From the NCBI GenBank assembly GCA_014381985.1, contig JACNKP010000023.1, positions 62,001 to 126,000 on the forward strand: a stretch of 64,000 bases of DNA. Reading direction: 5' to 3'. A model generated the notes under the pieces. It had not been told where the DNA came from, did not search any database, and saw only the letters and a program-made list of their open reading frames with translations. The translations under genes were made by a program, and so were the position numbers. Source of the DNA: SAR92 clade bacterium. Lineage in GTDB: Bacteria; Pseudomonadota; Gammaproteobacteria; Pseudomonadales; Porticoccaceae. Of this stretch, positions 43,435 through 52,707 are shown in pieces (positions within the stretch are counted from its first letter, which is position 1; each line of letters begins with the position of its first letter).

Positions 43435-44028
43435 TTATAGGTGTCCCTTGGTTGAAGGCAACACTCCCGCCATGCGCTCATCCGCAGAAGCAGCCATACG
43501 TATGGCTCGACCAAAGGCCTTAAAGATAGTCTCAACCTGATGGTGAGCATTGGCACCCCTAAGGTTGTCGATATGCAAAGTGACTAGGGCATGATTAACA
43601 AACCCTTGAAAAAATTCACGGGTTAAATCAACATCGAAACCGCCGACTTGGCTACGCACAAAATCAGCTTTCATGATTAGACCGGGACGGCCTGAAAAAT
43701 CCAAGACAACTCTCGATAAGGCTTCATCTAAAGGTACATAAGCGTGCCCATAACGCGTCAATCCTTTTTTATCACCAATGGCCTCGGCGATGGCCATACC
43801 CAAAGTAATGCCAATATCTTCTACCGTGTGATGATCATCAATGTGGGTATCACCGGTAGCTTGAATATCTAGATCTATCAAACCATGACGAGCAATCTGA
43901 TCGAGCATATGATTTAAAAATGGCACTGGTGTTTCAAGGTTTGCTTTGCCCGTGCCGTCCAAATTAACACTAATGGTAATCTGTGATTCCAGTGTATTAC
44001 GCGTCACAGTAGCAGTACGCTGAGTCAT
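43435..44028 (-). CDS. hisB: imidazoleglycerol-phosphate dehydratase
   Basis: Manganese enzyme of histidine synthesis, monofunctional here at 197 residues (no phosphatase domain). Duplicated metal-binding motifs: [16 protein letters not shown] with [15 protein letters not shown], and later [22 protein letters not shown]. First gene of the unit hisB-hisH-DUF2288-SDR. The divergent asmA-like gene begins 168 bp away, so the promoter for both lies in that gap. Confidence 0.96.
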   Translation of the reverse strand: MTQRTATVTRNTLESQITISVNLDGTGKANLETPVPFLNHMLDQIARHGLIDLDIQATGDTHIDDHHTVEDIGITLGMAIAEAIGDKKGLTRYGHAYVPLDEALSRVVLDFSGRPGLIMKADFVRSQVGGFDVDLTREFFQGFVNHALVTLHIDNLRGANAHHQVETIFKAFGRAIRMAASADERMAGVLPSTKGHL

Positions 44029-44196
44029 CTAATACTCCAGTTTGATGTTTTAAGGCGCGCAGTATACCTGAAAGGAACCTCTTTTTTCGACCTATTAGTA
44101 CCTTTTAGGGCTTCTAGACTGATTAGCAGTCGGGACACAAACATCGCATTAAGGTACCATACCGCCTGTATTTACTGTGGCGGAAGATACCACTGC

Positions 44197-46089
44197 ATGG
44201 AGAAATCTAGCTTGTCTAAACTGACTAAATGGTTATTGGCCGCGGGCCTGACATTGGCTGCTGCAGCAGCCTTGTTAACGCTGGTGTTAAACAGCTTAGT
44301 TGACCCCAACGACTACAAATCTGATATAGAGAATGCGGCCAAACAAAACGGCATTACCTTGTCCATTGAGGGCAATATAGTACTTAACGTTTTCCCAAAG
44401 TTAGGGGTTACTGTTGAGAGCATTAACTTCTCAGACGGGCAAAGTATCGCAGGAAAAATACCCAAATTAGACGTCACATTTAGTTGGTTGGCATTATTAG
44501 GCGGCAATATCAGCGAAACAAACCTGCCCATTGATTCCATCAGTCTGGCAAAGGGGACCTTGCAATATTCCCCTGACACCCCAGTGCCAGTTCAGTTTGA
44601 CCAGATCGAATTGAGTATTAATGATCTTTCGCTTAACGGTAATGATTTTCAAATCAACCTGTCAGCCCAAGCGCTAAACGGCTTAAACCTGTCACTTAGA
44701 ACAACTGCTCAAGTTAATATTCAGGACCAAAAGTTAAGCCGTATCGCGGGTCGTAACTTCACGTTTATAGTCGATCAAATTACGCTAAAAGGCGACGTTG
44801 ATGCTGACCTTACGACTCAAGAAATTAAAGGCAGCCTCACCAGTTCTTCAATAAACCTGCGGCAACAGATCTCTAGAATTCAAAAGCGCCTGCCCATTTT
44901 TATGGTGCCTTCAATGTCCAGCGACAAGGCCCTCAGTGATGTTAGTTTTAATAGTGAATTCAATGTTAACCCTTGGGGTTACTCCCGCTATGTGCATAAA
45001 CTGGTGCTGGATGGGCAAACATTTGCTATCGATATTACTGCCGATCAAAGCACTAACAAGATGTCTATGTCTCTTAAGGGTGATAGCCTTAGTTTAGCTG
45101 ACTATCTGCCAAAATCGTCTGAAAACTCTGAGGACATCAACCAAGCACCAGTGGCTATTTTTGCCCCTCTGGCCTTGCCATTTATGTTGTGGCGCGGTGA
45201 AAGCAATATAGAACTGGCCATCAATAGTATTCAGTTAGATTCCTTCACCGTCAGTAATGTCTATGCCAATGCATCTGGTTACCTTAAGGTACTAGAACTA
45301 ACCTCCTTTAATGCCGATCTATTTGGTGGCAACGTTAATGCTGTTGCAACGCTTGACCTAAATGCCTCCACACCCAGCTTCAACCTAGAGTCCGCGATTT
45401 ACGATATTGATCTAGCTCAGGCGTTTCAAGCGCTGTCAGAAACCCAGGACTTCACTGGCTATTTCAATATGGACGTGTCCTTGGAAGGTTCGGGCACAAA
45501 TATTTATGATATTCAAAAATCTTTGGTAGGTAATGGTCAATTTAAGGTGGTAACGCCCTCCTATGGCGGAGTTAACATCGAGGAAACTATTTGCCAGGCT
45601 ACTGCCTTGTTCGGTAACGACAGCAATTCACCTCAACAATGGCCTAAAGGAACACAGCTAAATGATATTGACGGTGTCCTAGGGTTTACTAACGGAAAAA
45701 TAATGCTAGGTAATATGACAACCGGCACTGGCAATCTAAATATTACCGGCCAGAGTCAAGTTCAGATGGTGGAACAAACCTACACACTAAACGCCAAAGC
45801 TGTGCTAACAAGCGCCACTAGCAGCAATAACGGGTGTTCGGTCAACAAGCGCTTACAAAATCAAGTTATTCCGTTTTCCTGTAAGGGTAGCTTCGGTGAT
45901 AACAATAGCTCAACACAATCTAGCTGCGCCCCAGATCAGAAAGTCATTAGTGGATTATTAAAAAACACCCTAATACAGCAGCTCGGTGAAAAGTATTTCA
46001 CAACGCCCAACAATGAGGCGCCCGTTAATGGCGACTCAATCCAAAACGCGTTAAAAGGCTTCTTTAAGAAAAAATTAGGCGACTCGTGA
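44197..46089 (+). CDS. AsmA family protein
   Basis: 630 residues, one TM segment at about 11-30 (LLAAGLTLAAAAALLTLVLN) followed by SLVDPNDYKSDIENAAKQNG, the standard AsmA start. The large periplasmic beta-rich domain has the AsmA repeating groove pattern (KLDVTFSWLALLGGNI; the C-terminal GNGQFKVVTPSYGGVNIEE). AsmA-type proteins bridge inner and outer membrane and are linked to phospholipid transport. Four Cys in the C-terminal part are compatible with disulfides. The GTG start of mutY overlaps its stop by 4 nt, the usual gammaproteobacterial asmA-mutY-yggX order. Confidence 0.93.
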   Translation: MEKSSLSKLTKWLLAAGLTLAAAAALLTLVLNSLVDPNDYKSDIENAAKQNGITLSIEGNIVLNVFPKLGVTVESINFSDGQSIAGKIPKLDVTFSWLALLGGNISETNLPIDSISLAKGTLQYSPDTPVPVQFDQIELSINDLSLNGNDFQINLSAQALNGLNLSLRTTAQVNIQDQKLSRIAGRNFTFIVDQITLKGDVDADLTTQEIKGSLTSSSINLRQQISRIQKRLPIFMVPSMSSDKALSDVSFNSEFNVNPWGYSRYVHKLVLDGQTFAIDITADQSTNKMSMSLKGDSLSLADYLPKSSENSEDINQAPVAIFAPLALPFMLWRGESNIELAINSIQLDSFTVSNVYANASGYLKVLELTSFNADLFGGNVNAVATLDLNASTPSFNLESAIYDIDLAQAFQALSETQDFTGYFNMDVSLEGSGTNIYDIQKSLVGNGQFKVVTPSYGGVNIEETICQATALFGNDSNSPQQWPKGTQLNDIDGVLGFTNGKIMLGNMTTGTGNLNITGQSQVQMVEQTYTLNAKAVLTSATSSNNGCSVNKRLQNQVIPFSCKGSFGDNNSSTQSSCAPDQKVISGLLKNTLIQQLGEKYFTTPNNEAPVNGDSIQNALKGFFKKKLGDS

Positions 46090-47141
46090 GTCCTAGTGAT
46101 TTTCAGACAGCGGTTCTTAATTGGTTCGACCAACATGGCCGCACACATCTACCTTGGCAACAGGACATCTCTGCTTACCGAGTATGGGTATCTGAAATCA
46201 TGTTACAACAAACGCAGGTAAGTACAGTTATTCCCTATTATTTGCGGTTTATGAAAAGTTTCCCCAGCGTTCAAGATCTAGCTGCAGCATCGTTGGACGA
46301 AGTACTGCATCATTGGACAGGTCTGGGTTATTACGCTCGCGCCCGTAACCTGCACAAAACCGCTCAGCAGGTTAGTAGCGACTTAAAGGGCAAATTCCCA
46401 AATACGGTTGACCAACTATGTGAGCTGCCCGGCATTGGTCGCTCCACTGCAGGCGCCATTAGTGCCATCGCGTTTCATCAACAAGCTGCCATATTAGATG
46501 GTAATGTAAAGCGCGTACTTGCGCGCTTTGCTGCCATTAGTGGATGGCCCGGTAAACCCAACGTGATGGATACGCTCTGGACCCTAGCCGAAAGAAACAC
46601 CCCAGACCAGAGGATGGCGGATTATACTCAGGCAATGATGGACCTTGGGGCCACACTCTGCAAAAGCTCATCTCCTAATTGCCCAGCTTGCCCACTTAGC
46701 AAAACATGCGTTGCCTATCACCAAGGTAACCCTCAAGACTATCCCGGCAAAAAGCCTAAGAAAACGATTCCTGTTAGAAAGACATGCTTCCTCATGATTA
46801 ATAATAAAAAAGGCGAGTTCTTACTGCAGCAAAACCCGCCAACGGGTATCTGGGGCAGTCTCTGGGTGTTTCCCCAGTGTGACAACACAGATGATATTAA
46901 TCAGACTTTAGAGGAACTTGGCATTACCACCAAAGGGTACAGCGTGCTAGACGTAAAACGTCATACCTTCAGCCACTTCCATCTTGACTATCAGCCCATT
47001 CAAATGATTTTGGCCACCGCTGGCATTATTCCAAATAAGGTCTCCGAGAAAGACAATCAGGTCTGGTATAACCCACAAAAGCCTATATCATTAGGCATGC
47101 CTGCACCCATTAAAGCGTTATTCAACGGCCTTAATCTGTAG
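46086..47141 (+). CDS. mutY: A/G-specific adenine glycosylase
   Basis: Removes adenine mispaired with 8-oxoguanine or G. 351 residues: catalytic Glu in [11 protein letters not shown], helix-hairpin-helix [10 protein letters not shown] with Asp in [12 protein letters not shown], and the 4Fe-4S cluster Cys motif C-X6-C-X2-C-X5-C in [17 protein letters not shown]. The C-terminal NUDIX-like domain ([11 protein letters not shown]) that reads 8-oxoG follows. The start is GTG 46086, overlapping the AsmA-like stop as GTGA. Confidence 0.96.
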   Translation: MSPSDFQTAVLNWFDQHGRTHLPWQQDISAYRVWVSEIMLQQTQVSTVIPYYLRFMKSFPSVQDLAAASLDEVLHHWTGLGYYARARNLHKTAQQVSSDLKGKFPNTVDQLCELPGIGRSTAGAISAIAFHQQAAILDGNVKRVLARFAAISGWPGKPNVMDTLWTLAERNTPDQRMADYTQAMMDLGATLCKSSSPNCPACPLSKTCVAYHQGNPQDYPGKKPKKTIPVRKTCFLMINNKKGEFLLQQNPPTGIWGSLWVFPQCDNTDDINQTLEELGITTKGYSVLDVKRHTFSHFHLDYQPIQMILATAGIIPNKVSEKDNQVWYNPQKPISLGMPAPIKALFNGLNL

Positions 47142-47170
47142 GCATATCAAGATTATCAAATGAGGTTGTT

Positions 47171-47443
47171 ATGGCGCGCACTATTTTATGTCGCAAACTA
47201 GAAAAAGAACTCCCGGGGCTAGACATGCCCCCCTTCCCTGGTCCCAAGGGTGAGGAAATATTTAACACCATCTCTAAAGAGGCTTGGGCTGAGTGGATGA
47301 CTCATCAGACAACCCTGATCAATGAATTACGCCTTAATATGATGGACGTATCAGCCCGAACCTACCTCTCAGAACAGCGAGAAAAGTTCTTTAATGGCGA
47401 AGAAGTGGATCAAGCCGAAGGATACGTCCCACCGACCGAATAA
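47171..47443 (+). CDS. yggX: YggX family Fe(II)/Fe-S protection protein
   Basis: 90-residue protein of the YggX family, thought to handle iron and protect Fe-S clusters from oxidative damage. [17 protein letters not shown] with the conserved Cys7, then [21 protein letters not shown] and [18 protein letters not shown], are family-typical. GAGG precedes the ATG. It follows mutY by 29 bp, an association that fits MutY's Fe-S cluster. tRNA-Phe follows on the same strand with its own promoter. Confidence 0.95.
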   Translation: MARTILCRKLEKELPGLDMPPFPGPKGEEIFNTISKEAWAEWMTHQTTLINELRLNMMDVSARTYLSEQREKFFNGEEVDQAEGYVPPTE

Positions 47444-47447
47444 TTCC

Positions 47448-47476
47448 TTGACGAACAGCAGATCAAACGCTTTAAT
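47448..47476 (+). promoter_or_regulatory. sigma70 promoter of tRNA-Phe
   Basis: TTGACG (47448-47453), 17-bp spacer, TTTAAT (47471-47476), then a GC-rich discriminator ACGCGCC typical of stable-RNA promoters under stringent control. It begins immediately after the yggX stop. Confidence 0.75.
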
Positions 47477-47512
47477 ACGCGCCTCTCGCGCAAGCGCCAG
47501 AAGTGTTGTAAT

Positions 47513-47588
47513 GCCCAGATAGCTCAGTTGGTAGAGCAAAGGATTGAAAATCCTTGTGTCCCTGGTTCGATTCCAGGTCTGGGCACCA
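47513..47588 (+). tRNA. tRNA-Phe (GAA)
   Basis: 76 nt, full cloverleaf with encoded CCA. Acceptor stem GCCCAGA pairs with TCTGGGC; D arm AGCTCAGTTGGTAGAGC; anticodon stem AGGAT/ATCCT around loop TTGAAAA giving anticodon GAA; T arm CCTGG-TTCGATT-CCAGG. Confidence 0.98.
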
Positions 47589-47625
47589 TTACCAACAAAG
47601 CCTTAGCAACTGCTGGGGCTTTTTT
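47572..47625 (+). repeat. direct repeat copy 1: tRNA-Phe 3' end plus terminator
   Basis: TCCAGGTCTGGGCACCAT followed by the terminator sequence. A second copy lies at 48698-48749 with 17 of 18 matches in the tRNA part. See copy 2. Confidence 0.82.
47597..47625 (+). terminator. terminator after tRNA-Phe
   Basis: AAAGCCTTAGC-AACT-GCTGGGGCTTT: an 11-bp stem with two G-U pairs, then a T run. Confidence 0.9.
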
Positions 47626-47701
47626 GTTTCTCTTGTAACCATTCTGCTTCGGACTTACTATTTGACAATCTTAGCGATGTCGAATCGCCTAAACATCGCA
47701 A

Positions 47702-48532
47702 ATGTATGTGGAGTATTTAGTGAAGACTGTCGAATACGGCACTAAGACGGGTGCATTAGTTGTATATTTTCATGGCGCTCCTGGTGCTATTAAAGAGTGC
47801 GCAGTGTTTGATAAACATGCACAAGAAAACAACCTTAGAATTGTCAGCTTAGATAGATTTGCGGTAAAAGACGCAGTGGATCAGGATTGTTATTACCAGC
47901 AAATAGCAAGCCAGATTAAGCGTATTATTGGCGATGAGCCATTAGATATCATTGGCTTTTCCATAGGCACTCATGTGGCCCTTGAGGTTGGCGCAATTTT
48001 GCGGAATCAGGTTCGTAATATCCACTTGATTTCATCTGTTGCTCCCCTGCACAAGGGAGACTTTATAGATCATATGGCAGGTGGATCGGTCTTTACATTG
48101 GCCAAGGAAAGTCCCGTTGTTTTCAAGTTATTAACCTTCTGTCAAAAAGTAATGGCGATGCTAGCACCGTCGTTGCTTGTACGCCTACTCTTCGCAAGCG
48201 CTACTGGACAAGATCGTGAACTTATTAAACAGCCTGAATTTATAAGCTACATCACCTCTGTCATAAAACACTGCTTTCAAGCTGGCACTGCGGGTTACAT
48301 GCGCGATATAAAGCAGTATGTCACTTGGCCAGGTTATTTTGATGCGTACACAAGCAATGTGCAGATATGGCACGGTACCGACGATAATTGGTCGCCATTC
48401 TCCATGGCGACCACACTCAAACAATCTATACCCGGTGAGACTAAGCTTGAGGCGATGCAAGGTTTATCACACTATTCATGTTTGTTTTCTGCCGCACCAA
48501 AAATATGCACACAATTGCGAAAGGCTAGCTAG
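47702..48532 (+). CDS. alpha/beta hydrolase
   Basis: 276 residues, cytoplasmic. Fold markers: HGAPGAIKEC oxyanion loop, nucleophile Ser in GFSIGTH, acid in HGTDDNWSP, and catalytic His in LSHYSC. The lid region between (HKGDFIDHMAGGSVFTL, KVMAMLAPSLLVRLL) is hydrophobic. Substrate unknown. The gene lies entirely between the two copies of the tRNA-Phe 3' end, which suggests it was inserted or retained between duplicated ends. No ribosome site of note precedes the ATG at 47702; a later start is possible. Confidence 0.8.
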   Translation: MYVEYLVKTVEYGTKTGALVVYFHGAPGAIKECAVFDKHAQENNLRIVSLDRFAVKDAVDQDCYYQQIASQIKRIIGDEPLDIIGFSIGTHVALEVGAILRNQVRNIHLISSVAPLHKGDFIDHMAGGSVFTLAKESPVVFKLLTFCQKVMAMLAPSLLVRLLFASATGQDRELIKQPEFISYITSVIKHCFQAGTAGYMRDIKQYVTWPGYFDAYTSNVQIWHGTDDNWSPFSMATTLKQSIPGETKLEAMQGLSHYSCLFSAAPKICTQLRKAS

Positions 48533-48697
48533 ACGCTCTTTGGTGATTCTAATTGGGGTCATCTGACAATTCTCGCAAAAACCAAAACTATAAGTGCTCT
48601 GAAAGCGCCTTTAAACTGTCCGCATGGCTAAAGACTAAACAGCTAAAACATAGTGCATATGGGGCCTACAGCGCGCCTATGATTAGTAGCATTACAA

Positions 48698-48749
48698 TCC
48701 AGGTATGGGCACCATATTGAAAAAGCCTCAGTAATTGCTGGGGCTTTTT
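48698..48749 (+). repeat. direct repeat copy 2: tRNA-Phe 3' end plus terminator
   Basis: TCCAGGTATGGGCACCAT differs from the tRNA end at one base and is followed by AAAGCCTCAG-TAATTG-CTGGGGCTTT. The rest of the tRNA is absent, so this is a fragment and not a second gene. The hairpin remains foldable. The two copies are 1.1 kb apart and bracket the hydrolase gene. Confidence 0.82.
48722..48749 (+). terminator. terminator after alpha/beta hydrolase (duplicated)
   Basis: AAAGCCTCAGT-AATT-GCTGGGGCTTT with T run: stem kept by C-G in place of one U-G pair of copy 1. It stops the hydrolase transcript before the converging amidohydrolase gene. Confidence 0.85.
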
Positions 48750-48784
48750 ACTTTCTGGTGTTTTTGTTGAATCAGCAATTAGAC

Positions 48785-50545
48785 TTAATGGCTAATAGGT
48801 ATGCTTAGCTTGCCTGAGAAAACGGTACCATAAACCTTTATATCTTTAATTGTTTGAGGCTCTACCCGCATTGGGTTTTTGTCCAAAATAACGAAATTAG
48901 CTTTTTTCCCAACCTTGATGGAACCAATCTTATGCTCTTGGTTTATGGTTCTAGCGGCGCCAATAGTAATTGCTTTTAACGCTGTATACACGTCTATTTT
49001 CTGATCGGCCGAATAGGCTAAGCCTTCTGAAGCAATACGGTTCACGGCGGTCCAGACTAGAGTGAGTGGCTCGATAGGCGCCATGGAGAAGTCTGAATGA
49101 AAGGAGACCGGCACGTTGCGGTCTGTTAGAGATTTAATGCGCACTAGATTATGTGCGCGCTCATCACCTAAGCCAAATTCGCCGTATTTATCTGCCAATG
49201 CCCATAGATAAAATGGATTTACCGATGCCTCAATGCCTAGGCTGGCAATTTGAGCTGCCTGTTGGTCGTCAAAATAACCCATGTGATGCAATGTCAGTCG
49301 GTGGTCTTGACGTGGGTCGCTTTTCTGCAAGGCGGCCACCGTATCTATAACCTGTTGAATGCCTTTGTCCCCATTAGCATGGATGTGCAGTTTGTAACCG
49401 GCGCGCCAGTAATCTGTAATCTGTTGAGTTAGGTCCTCAAGCGGGGTCATCCACTCGCCATGATGACCATCTAAGTAACCCTCTTTCATTTGCATTAACT
49501 GAGAGTAAATAGCACCGTCGGCAAATAATTTAACTTGCTTTGGTAGAAACTCAATGTTGTCGGTATTGTATTGGGTTGGCAGTTTATCGATCCAGTCCAT
49601 GGCTTTTTGGTTATCGCTAAAGCCACGATAAAGTTTAGTGCCGTTGGCTATAAGATACACATTAAAAGGGGGCTGCTGGGCCATATAATGACTTAAAAGC
49701 CCATATTCTGTTTTAAAGTCTGTTCCAGGAAAGCCAGGTTCGGCAATAGTTGTGATGCCATTTTTTTGGATGAGCTGCGACATTAGATCAAGCCCTACCA
49801 TGTATTTTTTCGAGCCAACCAAAAAGGGGGCCACTCTAGGCGCAATGGTCATCCAGCCATTTTCGAAGAAATGGCCTTTCCTCCAGTTGACCTGAGGGTT
49901 GCCTTTAAAACTTTCTTCCTGGAGCCCTATCAGTTCAATAGCCCTGTCGTTAAAGAAAATCTCATGAAATGATCGATGTATAACCGCCACCGGCTTGTCT
50001 GGTGCCAACTGATTTAGAAGTTGGCGGCTGAGATCACCGTGCCACAATTGGTGATAGCCCCAAATCATAAATAGATTTTTGCTGTCAATTTGGCTGCTAT
50101 TAATACTTTGCTCTAGGCGCTTCTTGTAACCCGCAGGGTCTCTAACCCCTTTTTTGACGCCGTTTGGGAACACCCAGTCATAGGGAGCTATGATTTCACT
50201 GGGCAGCACTAGCGCTGCAATAGATGGATGTACGTGAGGTTCGATAAACCCAGGCATTAGGGTTTTACCTTTTAGGTCGAACTGACTGGCTTTAGCAAAC
50301 CCTTGCCTTGCCTCAGTAAGGGTGCCGGTAAAAACAATATTTCCGTCTTGCTCAGCTACAGCCTCGACTTGGCTGAAGGATTCGCCGGCCATGGTGATAA
50401 TATCACCACCATGATAAATAACGCCTGCTGCATTTTCAGCGCTTGTGGTCGGCAATTGTTGTTGACCGTCACAACCGACCAACCAAAGAACAGAGGCCAA
50501 GGAAAATAAAAGCTGTGACTTACGCCTCAAACCCACACTCTTCAT
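48785..50545 (-). CDS. lipoprotein amidohydrolase, YtcJ-like (amidohydrolase family 3)
   Basis: 586 residues. Lipoprotein signal: LLFSLASVLWLVGC with lipobox LVGC, so it is tethered in the periplasm. The metal site HxH is in GFIEPHVHPS; other markers are VIHRSFHEIFFND, KLFADGAIYSQ, IHANGDKGIQQVID, LHHMGYF and FHSDFSMAP. YtcJ-like enzymes hydrolyse N-acyl or formamide-type bonds; the natural substrate is unknown. A GAGCTC lies before the ATG. It converges on the hydrolase terminator, and the permease gene upstream may share its transcript (36-bp gap). Confidence 0.88.
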   Translation of the reverse strand: MKSVGLRRKSQLLFSLASVLWLVGCDGQQQLPTTSAENAAGVIYHGGDIITMAGESFSQVEAVAEQDGNIVFTGTLTEARQGFAKASQFDLKGKTLMPGFIEPHVHPSIAALVLPSEIIAPYDWVFPNGVKKGVRDPAGYKKRLEQSINSSQIDSKNLFMIWGYHQLWHGDLSRQLLNQLAPDKPVAVIHRSFHEIFFNDRAIELIGLQEESFKGNPQVNWRKGHFFENGWMTIAPRVAPFLVGSKKYMVGLDLMSQLIQKNGITTIAEPGFPGTDFKTEYGLLSHYMAQQPPFNVYLIANGTKLYRGFSDNQKAMDWIDKLPTQYNTDNIEFLPKQVKLFADGAIYSQLMQMKEGYLDGHHGEWMTPLEDLTQQITDYWRAGYKLHIHANGDKGIQQVIDTVAALQKSDPRQDHRLTLHHMGYFDDQQAAQIASLGIEASVNPFYLWALADKYGEFGLGDERAHNLVRIKSLTDRNVPVSFHSDFSMAPIEPLTLVWTAVNRIASEGLAYSADQKIDVYTALKAITIGAARTINQEHKIGSIKVGKKANFVILDKNPMRVEPQTIKDIKVYGTVFSGKLSIPISH

Positions 50546-50581
50546 GAGCTCGTTCCTGTAGTATTTCTTATGTTTTCTTAC

Positions 50582-51655
50582 TCAAACATCAAGCTCTGAT
50601 ATTGCTTGTGCCCCAGCAGCTGGGTCTGCCTCTATACGCTTACCCGCTCCCAGCATAATACCTATCCACCGGGTCTCAGTTTGATTTTCTAAGGCAATTT
50701 TTAACATAATAGTGAGCGGAATAGATAGCAACATACCTACTGGGCCCAGCACCCAACCCCAAAGTACCAGTGAGACAAATACCACCAGAGGCGAAAGGTT
50801 AAGACCTCGGCCCATCCAGCGCGGTTCAACCACATTACCCATAATAAGGTTCACCGTTACAAAACCTATCAAGGTTAGTCCTGCCTCAAACAGTCCAAGC
50901 TGAACCAAAGCAAGTAACACAGCTGGCACTGCGGCGATAAAGGATCCAACGGTGGGTATGAAGTTCAGTAAAAAGGCTATAAGGCCCCATAGCACAGCGT
51001 AATCAACGCCCAGTATACTCAACCAGATAAAGATGATGAGACCTGTTAAAAAGCTGATGGCAGCTTTGATCGCTAGGTAGCTGTGCACGCTGTCTGAAAA
51101 TTTGCTCAACCATTCATGAGAATCAGCACTGCCCCTGGCACTGCGAAGTTTTTCGCCAAAACTAACATTTTCAGCAAGAATGAAGATCACTGTTAATAGA
51201 ATCATAAGAGTGTTGGTCATGACATTGCCAAAGGATGCCAGCGTGCTCCCGACTATACCCATCACCGCACCAGGATCGAAACTACTGCTCCATTGTTCTG
51301 CGCCAATGGCGATGCCGCGCGCACTCAGCCATTGCTGTATATCCTCACTCATAACTGATAGTTTAGCAGCGTATATAGGGCTATCTTGGCGAAAGTTGTC
51401 AACTGATGAACCTATCACCGCGGCTAAGATAAGGCCCACGGCTAACACTAAGCTAATAACCAAGAAAATCGCTATGCCTGAGGGGATACGGAAGCTTTTC
51501 AGCCAGCCTAAAACAGGCGACACGATCATGGCAATGAACACCGCCAATAAGAACGGCACTAAAAGGGGCCCTGCCATCTTCAGCCCCGACACTACTATGA
51601 CAAATGCAGCGGCAACGACTAGAAATCGGGAAAACGGGGGTGTCTTTTCATCCAT
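50582..51655 (-). CDS. AI-2E family transporter (PerM/TqsA type)
   Basis: About 357 residues, eight TM segments. ATG 51655 (MDEKTPPFSRFLV) has GGAG at 7-nt spacing and replaces the longer track start. LAVFIAMIVSPVLGWL near the start, LLNFIPTVGSFIAAVPAVLLAL and VVEPRWMGRGLNLSPLVVFVSLVLWGWVLGPVGMLLSIPLT are typical of the family. Known members export autoinducer-2 or act as ion/proton antiporters, so substrate is open. It lies 36 bp upstream of the amidohydrolase, same strand. Confidence 0.9.
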   Translation of the reverse strand: MDEKTPPFSRFLVVAAAFVIVVSGLKMAGPLLVPFLLAVFIAMIVSPVLGWLKSFRIPSGIAIFLVISLVLAVGLILAAVIGSSVDNFRQDSPIYAAKLSVMSEDIQQWLSARGIAIGAEQWSSSFDPGAVMGIVGSTLASFGNVMTNTLMILLTVIFILAENVSFGEKLRSARGSADSHEWLSKFSDSVHSYLAIKAAISFLTGLIIFIWLSILGVDYAVLWGLIAFLLNFIPTVGSFIAAVPAVLLALVQLGLFEAGLTLIGFVTVNLIMGNVVEPRWMGRGLNLSPLVVFVSLVLWGWVLGPVGMLLSIPLTIMLKIALENQTETRWIGIMLGAGKRIEADPAAGAQAISELDV

Positions 51656-51896
51656 CAGGCAACTCCAGCTAATAAGAAAATTCAAGCGTTACAACCAATA
51701 TTCATTTGCGACTATAACATTACCAACCATTGGCTTTGTATAATCATAACGTCAATCTTAATTATAAATCTCGGTAATTGATATCCAGTATCGAGTTTGA
51801 GCTAATCAATACATCAAGGCTAGATTTTTTTACTGGCGTTATGTATACAGTAATCTAGGTTTTGACTATAATCCGCGCCTCCATTGTTAGATGGAA

Positions 51897-52042
51897 ATTC
51901 TCAGGGCGGGGTGCAAGTCCCCACCGGCGGTAATCCTTGACGTTAAGGTAGCCCGCGGGCGCTTTAGGTACTCTTTGTACTTGAAGGACAAGCAGATTTG
52001 GTGCGATTCCAAAGCCGACAGTTAAAGTCTGGTTATGAGAAT
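51897..52042 (+). ncRNA. FMN riboswitch (RFN element)
   Basis: Closing stem ATTCTCA (51897-51903) pairs with TGAGAAT (52036-52042). The conserved core is present: TCAGGGCGGGGTGCAAGTCC, CCACCGGCGGTAAT, AGCCCGCGGGC, CAGATTTGGTGCGATTCC and AAGCCGACAG. A consensus -10 TATAAT lies at 51867-51872. AAAGTCT inside the element (52023-52030 as TAAAGTCT) is fully complementary to AGACTTTA at 52050-52057, a possible alternative pairing. It precedes the lumazine synthase gene by 151 nt. Confidence 0.95.
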
Positions 52043-52193
52043 GAGGTATAGACTTTAGTCGAGTCACCACTCGGATCTTTAGAGCAATTCGCCTTAGCTT
52101 TGGCTGGATAATGCGCGTCTTCCCTTGTTTGCCCTCAACCCAATTTATTGGTGGCTTTGATAGCCCCTAAATTAAAATTGATTTGAGTCTTTT

Positions 52194-52658
52194 ATGAATA
52201 AAACTAGTCAAGAAATAGTAGCTCGCGGCCACATTGCGTTCGTTCAAGCCACCTGGCACAAAGACATCGTTGATCAGCTGCGAGATTCGTTTAGACTCGA
52301 ATTTTCGACGATAAGCGACAAGAAGATCACGTTCTTCGAAGTGCCTGGCGCATACGAAATTCCCGTTTTTGCAAAAGCACTCGCTGAAACTGGAAAATAC
52401 GCGGCTGTTGTAGCCGCTGGTCTGGTCGTGGATGGAGGTATTTATCGCCACGAATTTGTTGCATCCGCTGTCATAGATAATCTTATGCGAGTTCAGATGG
52501 ATACGGCGATGCCCGTGTTTTCTGCGGTTTTAACACCCCAGAACTTTGATGGAGGCGAAGAACACACCGCTTATTTTAAAAAGCATTTCATCGAAAAGGG
52601 GCAAGAGGTAGCACAGGCTTGCGCAAACACATTAGAAGCCCTGAGTAATATCAGCTAA
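52194..52658 (+). CDS. ribH: 6,7-dimethyl-8-ribityllumazine synthase, type II (RibH2-like)
   Basis: Condenses ribulose-derived butanone phosphate with the pyrimidine diamine in riboflavin synthesis. 154 residues. FFEVPGAYEIPVFAKAL, GLVVDGGIYRHEFVASAVIDNLM and FSAVLTPQNF match the RibH2 branch known from Brucella and Rhizobia (decameric) rather than the icosahedral RibH1. It is alone, controlled by an FMN riboswitch, and separate from the usual ribBA-ribH-nusB cluster, so it is probably a second copy. The ribosome site is weak (TTGAG). Confidence 0.9.
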   Translation: MNKTSQEIVARGHIAFVQATWHKDIVDQLRDSFRLEFSTISDKKITFFEVPGAYEIPVFAKALAETGKYAAVVAAGLVVDGGIYRHEFVASAVIDNLMRVQMDTAMPVFSAVLTPQNFDGGEEHTAYFKKHFIEKGQEVAQACANTLEALSNIS

Positions 52659-52707
52659 TCAAGGTCCTCAAAATGGTAGTGGCTTAACGACTGAAGTAAC
52701 AGAGGTA

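Noticed and set aside
44162-44183. CCGCC...GGCGG inverted repeat before the asmA-like gene
   Set aside because: Only 5-bp arms with a long unstructured loop, and no T run or known regulator site.
47513-48749. Integrative element at tRNA-Phe
   Set aside because: Repeats are suggestive, but no integrase, excisionase or replication gene lies between them, so it is reported as a repeat and a finding, not as a mobile element.
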